Shown in pieces: positions 1-7,670 of a stretch of DNA of 64,000 nt. The DNA comes from SAR324 cluster bacterium (GTDB lineage Bacteria; SAR324; NAC60-12): NCBI GenBank assembly GCA_028281495.1, contig JANQJU010000089.1, positions 248,001 through 312,000 of the forward strand, in the 5' to 3' direction. The number at the start of each line of letters is the position of its first letter. Position 1 is the first letter of the stretch. Made by a program: the position numbers and the translations under genes. The notes under the pieces were generated by a model that ran no database searches, had not been told where the DNA came from, and worked only from the letters and a program-made list of their open reading frames with translations.

Positions 1-1087
1 TCAGCCCTCGACCTTGCTTGACCGGAAAACTGTTGATGGTTATTCGCCCTTTTTTGGAAGGACCCGGTTCTTGAATACTCCCCCCCTGCGCAACCACCAC
101 CCGTCCTTGCCAGTAGGGAAAAATAGAGTCTTTCCCGAAGTAAATTGCTCCGGCAGGCCCCACTGAGCCGGACCAATTCCAGATGCTATCGCCTCGCATG
201 CTCTCGTTGGTGCCATCCCACAGATAGTTTTTGCCCGGAATGGTTTCGATCAATCGATCTCGGTTGGGGCCATTGTCAGTGATATAAAGTTGATCATTTG
301 AATCCAGGGTGATGGCAAAAGGATTTCTCAAACCATAAGCCCATATGTAGCTCGAAATCGATTCGGGGTTGTTGACATTATAAAAAGGATTGTCTTGAGG
401 CGCGGTGAAATCCAAATTCATTCGCAAAATCTTGCCATTTGGGTTTTCCAGGCCTTGTGCTTTGTGAGGGGCGTGACCGTCTCCCACGCCGACATACAGT
501 TTACGATCCTTGCCAATCACACATTTCCCAATTTGATGGGAGTTGGTGGATTCGTCCTCATCAAAAATTCGGGTGAATTCTCTAATGCCATCGGGAGCCG
601 TTCCGAATCGAGCTGTCTCGTGATCGAAGCGTACGATTTTGTTGTAGAAGGTACTGTTTCGGATATAAGCGGTGGTGGCATAAACGGATCCAGTTTCTTG
701 ATCTAGGCAAATCCCAGCCAACCCGACCTCGGCCAATTCATTGGGCAATTCTGTGGGAGGATCGTAGGTGTTCACTCCGTCAACGTAGGTCATGATGGAA
801 CGATCATTGGTAACCACTTTGATCGTTCCACGGAGTTCGGTCACGTAATACAATGGGTCTTTCGGACCGTTTCCTGGATTGGGAACAAACGCAATTTCCA
901 CCGGGAATTGCCAACCCGTTGTATCGGAAACCACGGTATGATCTTTAATGGCAACCCAATCCTGAGCACTCTGGGTGCTTTGGGTATCTTGCGTATCTTG
1001 GGTATCTTGGGCAGTCAGCAAACTACTCCAAAAACAGGCGATCAGGCTGAACAACAAAAATGGAAACAGGATCAATCGGGCAATCAT
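1..1087 (-). CDS. Glucose/sorbosone dehydrogenase-type lipoprotein, 3' end cut off by the window
   Basis: The minus-strand frame is open from an ATG at 1087 to the window edge (362 codons), so the C-terminus is missing. The start is preceded by a CCAGGAGC ribosome site. Residues 1-18 are a signal peptide ending in lipobox L-I-A-C, which predicts a lipid-anchored envelope protein. The body resembles the PQQ-type glucose/sorbosone dehydrogenase beta-propeller family: VGLAGICLD, then NPNGKILRMN, YGLRNPFAITLD and NYLWDG follow in the family's order. Members oxidise sugars or other alcohols in the periplasm, usually with PQQ; the substrate cannot be told here. After the lipid-anchoring Cys there is a short D-T-Q repeat. 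Family assignment is good; enzyme activity is inferred. Confidence 0.8.
   Translation of the reverse strand, partial: MIARLILFPFLLFSLIACFWSSLLTAQDTQDTQDTQSTQSAQDWVAIKDHTVVSDTTGWQFPVEIAFVPNPGNGPKDPLYYVTELRGTIKVVTNDRSIMTYVDGVNTYDPPTELPNELAEVGLAGICLDQETGSVYATTAYIRNSTFYNKIVRFDHETARFGTAPDGIREFTRIFDEDESTNSHQIGKCVIGKDRKLYVGVGDGHAPHKAQGLENPNGKILRMNLDFTAPQDNPFYNVNNPESISSYIWAYGLRNPFAITLDSNDQLYITDNGPNRDRLIETIPGKNYLWDGTNESMRGDSIWNWSGSVGPAGAIYFGKDSIFPYWQGRVVVAQGGSIQEPGPSKKGRITINSFPVKQGRGL
980..1006 (-). repeat. 9-bp in-frame tandem repeat (DTQ)
   Basis: Three consecutive copies of TTGGGTATC or TTGCGTATC encode Asp-Thr-Gln repeats in the linker just after the lipobox of the dehydrogenase. A fourth, decayed copy lies at 971-979. 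Copy-number change would lengthen the linker without breaking the frame. Confidence 0.85.
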
Positions 1088-1200
1088 AATACTGGCAAGC
1101 TCCTGGAAAAAAGTTGAATCAAATGAATGACACCAGGAGAAGTAGAGCACTCTTGCTTGCCTCACAGCAAGACGAAAGCGGCAGAGAAAGGTCTTCGTTT

Positions 1201-1548
1201 TCAGATATCTAGCACTGATTTGACAGTTTTGATCAATGTTTCTGGTTTCAGGGGTTTGGGAAGAATGGCATCGACAAGCTCTTCGACGATATCGAGGTAG
1301 GTTTCATGTGAGGAAATTGCAATGGTTTTGGTGGTTTCTCGGTCTTCAAACTTCAAGATGGGCTCCACACCCATTTGTTCAGGCATCACAATATCCGTGA
1401 TCACGAGGTCAAACGGCTCTGCCTCATCCAAAGCAAGGCCCTCTTGAGCACCTGCTGCCGTGGCGACAGCAAGACCTTCCGATTCCAAAACCTGCTTCAC
1501 AAAAAATTGAATATTTTCATCATCATCAATAACGAGAACCCGAGTCAT
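1201..1548 (-). CDS. Single-domain response regulator (CheY-like receiver)
   Basis: This 115-residue protein is one receiver domain with no output domain. The acidic pair is at residues 8-10 (VIDDDE), the phospho-acceptor is D52 in ITDIVMP, the switch Ser lies in AISSH and the conserved Lys is K98 in LPKPL. Such proteins pass phosphoryl groups or act by protein contact, like CheY or Spo0F. No kinase is adjacent, so its partner is unknown; the two signalling blocks at 27.6-47.1 kb could supply one. The flanking genes (a dehydrogenase downstream and an Rpn nuclease upstream) do not suggest a function. Confidence 0.9.
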   Translation of the reverse strand: MTRVLVIDDDENIQFFVKQVLESEGLAVATAAGAQEGLALDEAEPFDLVITDIVMPEQMGVEPILKFEDRETTKTIAISSHETYLDIVEELVDAILPKPLKPETLIKTVKSVLDI

Positions 1549-1633
1549 AAGAAAACTCCATCAAAGCGGTGAATCGTTTTTTCCCGACTATTGATGTTTC
1601 GACCGCGTTGGTCAAGTTTGCATTTGCCGGTTT

Positions 1634-2587
1634 TCACTCCATATCCAAACCTTTGTCTCGAATGATACGCAGCAGCTCTTGTTCACGTTGTTTGGATTGT
1701 TTGGCAATTTGCTCTGCTTGCTCAGCACGTTGATTCGCCAGCTCAGCACGTTGATTCGCTTGCGCGGTCTCTTCTTTCGCTTGCGCGGTCTCTTCTTTCG
1801 CTTGTGCGGTCTCTTCTTTCGCTTTTAAGATCTGACGCTCTTGTTCTTGCAAATCTTCAAGATACTCGTCTTCTACATTCATATTTTGACGGATCTGATG
1901 CTCAGAATTCGCTCGGATCAACCGTCGCAATACTTTGCGATACTTCTCAGGATACTGCTCATCATCAATGTCCAGTATGTGTTTATCAGGACCGACCACA
2001 TAGCTTTGATTGAACACACTCAACAGCCATTCCAAATCGGTTTGCATTTCTTGGCGCAATTGAGGGATTTGAATCACCACGCTATCATGAGTAAGACTTT
2101 CAATAAATTCCTCACGTTCAGAAATTGGTTCCCCACTCAAGGCGTCCCTGTACTCCCGTTTCACCTGTACGATAGGTGCTTGAATATGATCCAACCGATG
2201 TCCCAAAAAATAGATGCTATAAATAGGTAAAGCGTGTTTTACCTCCTTCCCATTGATTTGTTCCACAACAACGTTTTCCTTCCGAGAGTATTGCATGCCT
2301 AAGTAGTTGCGAAATCGCATAATATCCGTGTGAAACTTGGCTTTCTGGATTTCGATAATCACCTGTTTGAACTGTTTATCAGGAAGTTGGATTTTGGCAG
2401 AGAAATCCATACGATAAATCGTAAAGATATGGGGTTCTCGGTAAACTTCTCCTACGGATTCTTGAGGCAAAAACTCCAGATCAATCACGGTTTCGCCCAA
2501 AACTTCAGAGATGAGAAGAATGGCAACTTCTTTATCTTCCAACAGGTATTTGAAAACAGCGTCATAAATGGGGTTGGCGATGAACAT
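1634..2587 (-). CDS. Rpn-family PD-(D/E)XK nuclease / transposase-like protein
   Basis: The 317-residue protein begins MFIANPIYDAVFKYLLEDKE, the typical start of the Rpn/PDDEXK-transposase family (PF12784-like). A nuclease core is visible near residues 70-100, with DFSAKIQLPD followed by QVIIEIQKAK, giving the D...ExQ/K pattern. Rpn proteins are RecA-independent recombination-promoting DNases. The C-terminal third is coiled coil, with three AKEETAQ heptads and more Gln/Ala/Glu-rich heptads. The start has a GAAGGAAA ribosome site. These genes behave as selfish or defence-linked accessory genes in many bacteria; no partner gene is present here. Confidence 0.82.
   Translation of the reverse strand: MFIANPIYDAVFKYLLEDKEVAILLISEVLGETVIDLEFLPQESVGEVYREPHIFTIYRMDFSAKIQLPDKQFKQVIIEIQKAKFHTDIMRFRNYLGMQYSRKENVVVEQINGKEVKHALPIYSIYFLGHRLDHIQAPIVQVKREYRDALSGEPISEREEFIESLTHDSVVIQIPQLRQEMQTDLEWLLSVFNQSYVVGPDKHILDIDDEQYPEKYRKVLRRLIRANSEHQIRQNMNVEDEYLEDLQEQERQILKAKEETAQAKEETAQAKEETAQANQRAELANQRAEQAEQIAKQSKQREQELLRIIRDKGLDME
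1760..1822 (-). repeat. 21-bp in-frame tandem repeat (3 copies)
   Basis: Three 21-bp units, nearly identical, encode the heptad AKEETAQ in the coiled-coil tail of the Rpn-type nuclease. Each unit adds exactly two helical turns, so expansion or loss would preserve both reading frame and heptad register. Confidence 0.9.
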
Positions 2588-2751
2588 AAATTTCCTTCTT
2601 TCGTATTGATGAAGCGAACGAGGACATATCTAGGTCTTTTGAAAATTATACCGCCAAACGCAATGTATTCCCAGGACAAGCACATAATTCTATATGTCGT
2701 TTCAACCAAAGTTTTGTGAATCGGTTGTCTAGCTGCATCAAACATCAGCAC

Positions 2752-2780
2752 TTGACATGGGGTTTCTTTGCTTGTATCAA
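2752..2780 (+). promoter_or_regulatory. Candidate sigma-70 promoter for the GntR/ABC operon
   Basis: A perfect -35 TTGACA (2752-2757) is separated by 17 bp from TATCAA (2775-2780), which matches -10 at four of six positions. It sits 39 bp upstream of the regulator's start codon. The inverted repeat at 2780-2804 would cover the transcription start. Confidence 0.65.
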
Positions 2781-2804
2781 TTGTACTATATCAACTATTA
2801 CAAT
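2780..2804 (+). promoter_or_regulatory. Candidate YtrA-type operator, ATTGTA-N13-TACAAT
   Basis: Two perfectly inverted 6-bp arms, ATTGTA at 2780-2785 and TACAAT at 2799-2804, are separated by exactly 13 bp. As I recall, the characterised Bacillus YtrA operator has the layout AGTGTA-N13-TACACT, so the geometry and most bases agree. The site overlaps the end of the -10 and the start of transcription, as expected for autorepression. Confidence 0.6.
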
Positions 2805-2818
2805 AGGGACAAATAAAG

Positions 2819-3223
2819 ATGCCTTTTGAATTTGTCATTACCACAGGAAGTCCAGATCCGATTTATAAGCAGGTGATGGATCAAATCAAATTAGGGATTG
2901 CACAAGGCACTTTGGAAGTAGGTGGGCAACTGCCTCCAGTGCGGAAGCTTTCTAAGGATTTGAGGGTGAATGTGAATACGATTGCTAAGGCTTACAACGA
3001 ATTAGCGAAAGAAGGCATCATCGTGTCCACCCCGGGAAGGGGGGCTTTTGTCGCAGAGCCGAAACAGATCTACAGCGAGGTAGAAAGAAAACATCGATTG
3101 AATCAAGCGATTGATAAACTCATCCGCGAAACCATCACCTTGAATTTTTCCAAGGAAGAAATCGAAGAAGCACTTTCGAAACGTTGGGAACAGGCCCATA
3201 AACCTCAAGAAAAGAAACTCTAA
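2819..3223 (+). CDS. GntR-family regulator, YtrA subfamily
   Basis: The 134-residue protein has a winged-helix DNA-binding domain at residues 8-75: PIYKQVMDQIKLGIAQG, then LPPVRKLSKDLRVNVNTIAKAY and the wing TPGRGAFV. It then ends after about 55 helical residues. The missing effector domain and the short length are diagnostic of the YtrA subfamily, whose members repress the ABC-transporter operon they lead. That arrangement is present here, with the ATPase starting 11 bp downstream. The start has an AGGGA ribosome site 9 bp upstream. The inducer is unknown; known YtrA relatives respond to envelope stress or cell-wall antibiotics. Confidence 0.92.
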   Translation: MPFEFVITTGSPDPIYKQVMDQIKLGIAQGTLEVGGQLPPVRKLSKDLRVNVNTIAKAYNELAKEGIIVSTPGRGAFVAEPKQIYSEVERKHRLNQAIDKLIRETITLNFSKEEIEEALSKRWEQAHKPQEKKL

Positions 3224-3234
3224 GAGAACACACC

Positions 3235-4107
3235 ATGAACGTCATTCAAACCGAAAACCTGACCAAATTTTTTGGAAACCAACCCTCGTTGCGGAAAATC
3301 AATCTGACCATCCAAGCGGGAGGCACCATAGCCTTGCTGGGAAGAAATGGAGCAGGAAAAACGACTTTGCTGCGTACTATTCTCGGTTTTGAAGAGCCGA
3401 CTTCTGGATACGCTTCTGTGTTGGGGTATGACTCTTTGAAGATTCCAGTACAGGAGCGTGCAAAAATCGGATATCTAACTGAAGACCATACACTCTATTC
3501 TTGGATGAAGGTCGATGAATGTGTGGCCTTTCAAGCCAGTTGTTTCCCCCATTGGGATTGGGGCCTTTGCAACCAAACCATTGAACAATTTCAAATCGAC
3601 CGTGCGACAAAAATCAAGAATCTCTCACGAGGCCAACGGGCGGGGCTTTGCCTCAGCTTGGTACTGGCTCCTAATCCAGACCTCATCATCCTTGATGACC
3701 CATCCTTAGGATTGGATATCGTGGCCAAACGAGCCATGCTTGAGGCTCTGGTGGAATTGTCTGCACAACCTGAAAAAACCTTGGTTTTGAGTACACATTT
3801 AATCGATGAACTTGAGCGATTGGCTGATCACATTGTCTTGATCAAAAATGGCGCATTGAGCGCCTCGTGCCCCTTAGAGACATTTCAGCAAGAAGTCAGC
3901 ATATGGTCCGTTTCTTTAGAACACCTTCCTTCCAATTGGCGTGAAATACCGGGACTGATTCATTCAAAAAAAACTGAGGATGAACTTCAATTGACTCTCA
4001 AAGGCAGTCACGATGAATGTTACGAGCGTTTGAAAAAATATCAATTTCGCAATCCTCGACGACTCAATGTCAACGTCGAGAAAATTTTGAGTAATTACTT
4101 AGAGTGA
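3235..4107 (+). CDS. ABC transporter ATP-binding protein (YtrB-like)
   Basis: This 290-residue ATPase has Walker A GRNGAGKT at residues 36-43, signature LSRGQRAG, Walker B LIILDDPSLGLD and the switch His in LSTHL. The signature has R in place of the usual S/G-rich LSGGQ, as in many exporters with YtrA regulators. About 70 C-terminal residues form an accessory domain of the kind seen in such exporters. It lies 11 bp after the regulator, in the same operon, and is followed by its presumed membrane partner. It energises export of, or response to, an unknown compound at the inner membrane. Confidence 0.93.
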   Translation: MNVIQTENLTKFFGNQPSLRKINLTIQAGGTIALLGRNGAGKTTLLRTILGFEEPTSGYASVLGYDSLKIPVQERAKIGYLTEDHTLYSWMKVDECVAFQASCFPHWDWGLCNQTIEQFQIDRATKIKNLSRGQRAGLCLSLVLAPNPDLIILDDPSLGLDIVAKRAMLEALVELSAQPEKTLVLSTHLIDELERLADHIVLIKNGALSASCPLETFQQEVSIWSVSLEHLPSNWREIPGLIHSKKTEDELQLTLKGSHDECYERLKKYQFRNPRRLNVNVEKILSNYLE

Positions 4108-4195
4108 TTACCTTGATGACTACTTGAAGTGTCTCGTCACTTCACCTCATTTCGGATTGCCAATTATTACAAATTTCCAAACCATCGAATATAAA

Positions 4196-6205
4196 ATGAA
4201 ACCCATGTTCATCAAAGAAATCAAAACTCTTCTAAAATGGGGTGGAGGAGCAGCAATGCTCTTTTGCCTGGTTATCTTGTACCTGTTGCTCAACGGGGAA
4301 TTTTATCAATTTTTTTCCGATGACAGATTTGGACCGGCACAACCGCAATTTGTCATACCTTGGATGTTGATGGCTTTCATATTGGGATTGGCTCAAATCC
4401 GGATTGAAAAAAGGCCGGACCAGTGGTCGTTTTACGTCCATCGTCCGATCACCCTTCAGAAATTGTTGTTGGCCAAATGGGGAGCTGCCTTTCTCCTTTC
4501 GTGCCTGTTCATGCTTCCGGTGCTGGTAGGATTTTCCAGCCTTTTCCAAAATGACCAATACGACTATCCAAAAAATTCATACTACGTTTATAGGATGATT
4601 CGTATTTGGCTCTTGGCCGTTCCGATTTATCTGTTAGGAATGTATTTTGGCCTAAGGCGAAGCTGGACGAACGTGCCTCTTTTGATCATGGTTATTGTGA
4701 CTTATGCCTCGTTCGATTTAACAGAAATCAGCGAACAATTTTTTCGTTACTTCGCGATTTTGGGTGGCTTGTCCTTTCTGCTGATGGGTATGGTTTTCAC
4801 CCAGTTTCAAATACCGTTTCGACCCAAGAGAATTGGGTGGGTGACGCTGGTAGAAGCCTATTGCACAACAGGAGTGGTCTTCCTTATTTATTTTTTTCTA
4901 TTTTCGTTGTCGCAAGCATTATTTCCATCGGAGACCTATGACCAACACTATCTACTCAATAAAGAAGGAGATATCTTTTTAGGTGGTCCAAATAATACGC
5001 CGCAGTTGGTTCGTGCCAGAGACAATCCTCAGGGATTGAGTCAATCCAATCGATCCAATCCAACCAATCAATCCAAACAATCCAATGCAAGCCATTCAAA
5101 CTTCCGTGAATGGGTGAAGACGGAACTTTACCTCCATTATTTTGTCCGCCTCCTCCAGGCGTATCATCCATACTCAAAACATAATCCTGAATCGGGCTGG
5201 GAGGATTCTTCCGGGAATTTCCGTTGGTATTATTCGCCTGAAGATCGACTCCTTCGTGGTTACCATCGGGATAGTACTGGATCGTTTGTTGGGTTTTTTG
5301 GTCCTGACGGGTTCATTCCTCCCGGTGCGGAAATCACCACACGGTTTTCGAAGCATCCCATTTTCTTTGGAGACGCTCTGGTTTTTCTCGAAGGTCATGT
5401 CTTAAGCATCGATTTTGAAAACCGCACCACATCGGTCCTTCGAAAATTTGAATCAGACAATCCGGTTTTGGCAGTCAAACAAAGTCCTCATACCCCCCAG
5501 ATAAATCCACGTTTCCCTTTAGAATGGGATTCAAGTCGACCCTATGTCACTCTGGAAAGACGGCACTCGATTGAAATCTATCAAGCTTCCAACGCGCAAG
5601 ATTTTGTTCAAAAAGTACAGCAAAGCCCGCTCCTTACATTGCCTGTGGACGCTAACAAGGAATACGCGTTGTTTGTTTCTGAACTCTCAAACAAAAAAGA
5701 GTATGTTGTCCTGATGGAAACCATTGGTCAGCATAAATCCAGTGAAAACGTTGCTGTATTTTATTTCAACCACCAAGGAGAATTGGTGGAATCGATTGAA
5801 TTGCCTCCGATTTTATCTGGATCCAACCCACCTATTATTTCTCTTGGCGGGTTGGCGACTTACGCGGCCCTTTCCGTATTTTTAAAACCTGAGGCCCAAC
5901 TCGCTCCTTTTCTGGATTTAGATTTTTTCGAATGGATGCATAATGCGTTTTTGTTTCTATTGGCAGGAACAGGAGTCCTGGTGTACTTGCGATATCAAGT
6001 ACCAAGAAACGAACTCATAGGATGGGTCTTATTTGCCGGGGTGATGGGGCTTTGTGGAATGGTCGCTGTTTGGTTGATCGTAAAACGCCCTCCGCAAATT
6101 GTTTGTCCTTCCTGTGGCAAAAAAGGTCCGCTTCGCGAAGCCGGATGTCGATTCTGTGCCTCTGAACAAGTGGGATTGGTGCTGGATGGTTTTGAAACTA
6201 GGTAA
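4196..6205 (+). CDS. Large ABC-type membrane subunit with extracytoplasmic insert and C-terminal zinc ribbon
   Basis: This is the third gene of the GntR/ABC operon and probably the permease. From the ATG at 4196 it has about 669 residues; an upstream in-frame TTG at 4124 is less likely. The N-terminal third has about six or seven membrane helices and includes MFIKEIKTLLKWGGGAAMLF. A soluble stretch of roughly 330 residues follows, with a Ser/Asn/Gln-rich low-complexity run encoded around 5035-5100. Two more helices follow, and the last 35 residues carry CPSCGKKG and CRFC, a Cys4 zinc ribbon. A permease with a large periplasmic domain fits an exporter or envelope-stress sensor. The zinc ribbon tail is unusual. 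No close family is recognised. Confidence 0.75.
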   Translation: MKPMFIKEIKTLLKWGGGAAMLFCLVILYLLLNGEFYQFFSDDRFGPAQPQFVIPWMLMAFILGLAQIRIEKRPDQWSFYVHRPITLQKLLLAKWGAAFLLSCLFMLPVLVGFSSLFQNDQYDYPKNSYYVYRMIRIWLLAVPIYLLGMYFGLRRSWTNVPLLIMVIVTYASFDLTEISEQFFRYFAILGGLSFLLMGMVFTQFQIPFRPKRIGWVTLVEAYCTTGVVFLIYFFLFSLSQALFPSETYDQHYLLNKEGDIFLGGPNNTPQLVRARDNPQGLSQSNRSNPTNQSKQSNASHSNFREWVKTELYLHYFVRLLQAYHPYSKHNPESGWEDSSGNFRWYYSPEDRLLRGYHRDSTGSFVGFFGPDGFIPPGAEITTRFSKHPIFFGDALVFLEGHVLSIDFENRTTSVLRKFESDNPVLAVKQSPHTPQINPRFPLEWDSSRPYVTLERRHSIEIYQASNAQDFVQKVQQSPLLTLPVDANKEYALFVSELSNKKEYVVLMETIGQHKSSENVAVFYFNHQGELVESIELPPILSGSNPPIISLGGLATYAALSVFLKPEAQLAPFLDLDFFEWMHNAFLFLLAGTGVLVYLRYQVPRNELIGWVLFAGVMGLCGMVAVWLIVKRPPQIVCPSCGKKGPLREAGCRFCASEQVGLVLDGFETR

Positions 6206-6228
6206 TGATTTTTAAGGGAGAAGTCGCC

Positions 6229-6915
6229 ATGGATTTACAATTGATTGTTGGTAATCGGAATTATTCGTCATGGTCTTTACGAGCAGGATTGTACATGCGG
6301 GAAAGTGGCATTCCGTATAAAGAAATTCGTATTCCTTTATTCACTCCGGAGTGGCCAGAACGAATTCGACAATACTCTCCAGCAGCGCGGGTGCCTGTAT
6401 TGGTGCATGGAGAGCTTTCTGTCTGGGACACCCAAGCCATATTTGAATACATTCGAGAAACCTTTGATCAGGCAGTAGGCTGGCCTCAGGAAGCGGTCGC
6501 TCGCGCTGAAGCTCGCTCTGTTTCGGCAGAGATGCACTCTGGGTTTTTAGGCATTCGTGAGCATTTGCCGCAAAACATTCGCAAGCGGGGAAAGATTCCA
6601 TTGACAAACTTTTCAGCAGGCACTCAAAAGGAAATTTCTAGAGTGTTCGAAATTTGGAAAACCTGCTTCCAAAAATATGGGGGACCATGGTTGTTTGGAA
6701 ACTTTTCCATTGCTGATGTGATGTACGCACCGGTGGCGCTACGGTTCGTGACTTATGGAATTTCGGTTCCCGAAGAATGTCAATGGTTCATCCAGGCAGT
6801 CACTGAATTGCCTTCGGTTCAAGAATGGACAAAGCTGTCGGAACAAGAATCAGAAGTCTTGGATTTCATAGACAACCTCCTCCCGGCCAAAGAGACTCCC
6901 CTGAATTTGGGTTAG
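6229..6915 (+). CDS. Glutathione S-transferase family protein
   Basis: The protein has about 228 residues. The start at 6229 is chosen because AAGGGAG lies 9 bp upstream and the family's N-terminus begins there (MDLQLIVGNRNYSSWSLRAG). A longer start at 6205 overlaps the previous stop codon. The thioredoxin-like domain carries VPVLVHGELSVWDTQAI, with the cis-Pro and the Asp-Ser/Thr-like glutathione contacts. The helical C-terminal domain includes WLFGNFSIADVMYAPV, the N-cap/hydrophobic staple motif of GSTs. It is a cytosolic enzyme conjugating or reducing electrophiles; the substrate is unknown. Its placement after the ABC operon suggests possible co-transcription. Confidence 0.9.
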   Translation: MDLQLIVGNRNYSSWSLRAGLYMRESGIPYKEIRIPLFTPEWPERIRQYSPAARVPVLVHGELSVWDTQAIFEYIRETFDQAVGWPQEAVARAEARSVSAEMHSGFLGIREHLPQNIRKRGKIPLTNFSAGTQKEISRVFEIWKTCFQKYGGPWLFGNFSIADVMYAPVALRFVTYGISVPEECQWFIQAVTELPSVQEWTKLSEQESEVLDFIDNLLPAKETPLNLG

Positions 6916-7031
6916 CTCCCCTCACTGTTAGATTGCGAAAACAACGGGTCTCTGTTAAATTCATGCACTTAAATTTTTGGAATTAAACAACAAATTTGCT
7001 GAGGTTCCCAATCTAATATTAAGGAGAATGT

Positions 7032-7457
7032 ATGACCGAAGAGCTACCTTTAGACACCTTGCACATCAAACAAGAACAGATGAACCAACGTTTGAACGAA
7101 TTGCGACAGCGTGGTGTGGAAATTGAGGTGGAAGCGAACGCAGAACCCATTGATAACCAACCTGTGTACAACTCATACCAAATGGATGATGTGTTGAACC
7201 TGGAAATTGAACTGCCGGGCGTGACCGAAGAATCGGTTGAAGTGGATTTGAGTTCCAACCGGTTGAAAATCACAGGATGTTTTCCCGAACTCCCACACGT
7301 TCCCAAAGATGCTTATCAAACTCGCAATCGGAAGCGGGGTCGATTTGAATATACCTTTAATATTCCTCCTGAAGCAAAAGTTCACACGCAATCAGCTCCC
7401 TATTTCAGCCGAGGGGTATTGTACATCAATTTTCGAATGGATTTACCGATCAATTAA
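7032..7457 (+). CDS. Small heat-shock protein, Hsp20/alpha-crystallin family
   Basis: The 141-residue protein is preceded by a strong AAGGAG. The alpha-crystallin domain covers roughly residues 50-138: LEIELPGVTEESVEVDLSSN, KITGCFP, GRFEYTFNIPPEA and the terminal GVLYINF strand. The classical C-terminal I-x-I motif that docks neighbouring subunits is not evident, since the chain ends MDLPIN. Hsp20 proteins hold unfolding proteins in a refoldable state in the cytoplasm. No CIRCE element or obvious sigma-32 promoter was seen in the 116 bp upstream, so heat control is unproven. Confidence 0.88.
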   Translation: MTEELPLDTLHIKQEQMNQRLNELRQRGVEIEVEANAEPIDNQPVYNSYQMDDVLNLEIELPGVTEESVEVDLSSNRLKITGCFPELPHVPKDAYQTRNRKRGRFEYTFNIPPEAKVHTQSAPYFSRGVLYINFRMDLPIN

Positions 7458-7489
7458 TTCCTGCCCCAACCAATTTGCAATTCATTGCC

Positions 7490-7657
7490 ATGCCTCGAAT
7501 CCTACGCAACTATCTCATCAGTTTTGCCGTCATCGGTGTGTTTTTATTAATCATGTATTGGATCGATCAATACCGGCACTCGGATGTCGAGGCCACGGCT
7601 CCACCTTCTACGGAATCCACGATTTCAGCGGAGACCACTTCCCAACAAGCGCCTTAA
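7490..7657 (+). CDS. Small single-pass membrane protein, unknown function
   Basis: The protein has 55 residues from the ATG at 7490. Residues 6-24 (RNYLISFAVIGVFLLIMYW) form one membrane helix, followed by a Thr/Ser/Glu-rich tail of about 25 residues. It lies between the Hsp20 gene and the YhaO-like nuclease, 13 bp before the latter, so it is likely co-transcribed. No family is recognised. The hydrophobic segment and the conserved operon-style spacing support a real gene, but a chance ORF cannot be excluded. Confidence 0.5.
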   Translation: MPRILRNYLISFAVIGVFLLIMYWIDQYRHSDVEATAPPSTESTISAETTSQQAP

Positions 7658-7670
7658 CGAGCGTTCAATT

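Noticed and set aside
395..1117. Plus-strand ORFs opposite the dehalogenase-unrelated dehydrogenase gene at the window start
   Set aside because: They lie antisense to a continuous minus-strand frame with signal peptide and family motifs, and their own sequences are low-complexity or frameless.
1201..2587. Toxin-antitoxin pair formed by the receiver and Rpn-type genes
   Set aside because: The receiver is a normal phospho-acceptor domain and the spacing of 85 bp with separate ribosome sites gives no reason to link them.
2485..2751. An 88-residue minus-strand ORF extending upstream of the Rpn-type gene
   Set aside because: It overlaps the start of the Rpn gene in another frame and has no ribosome site or family resemblance.
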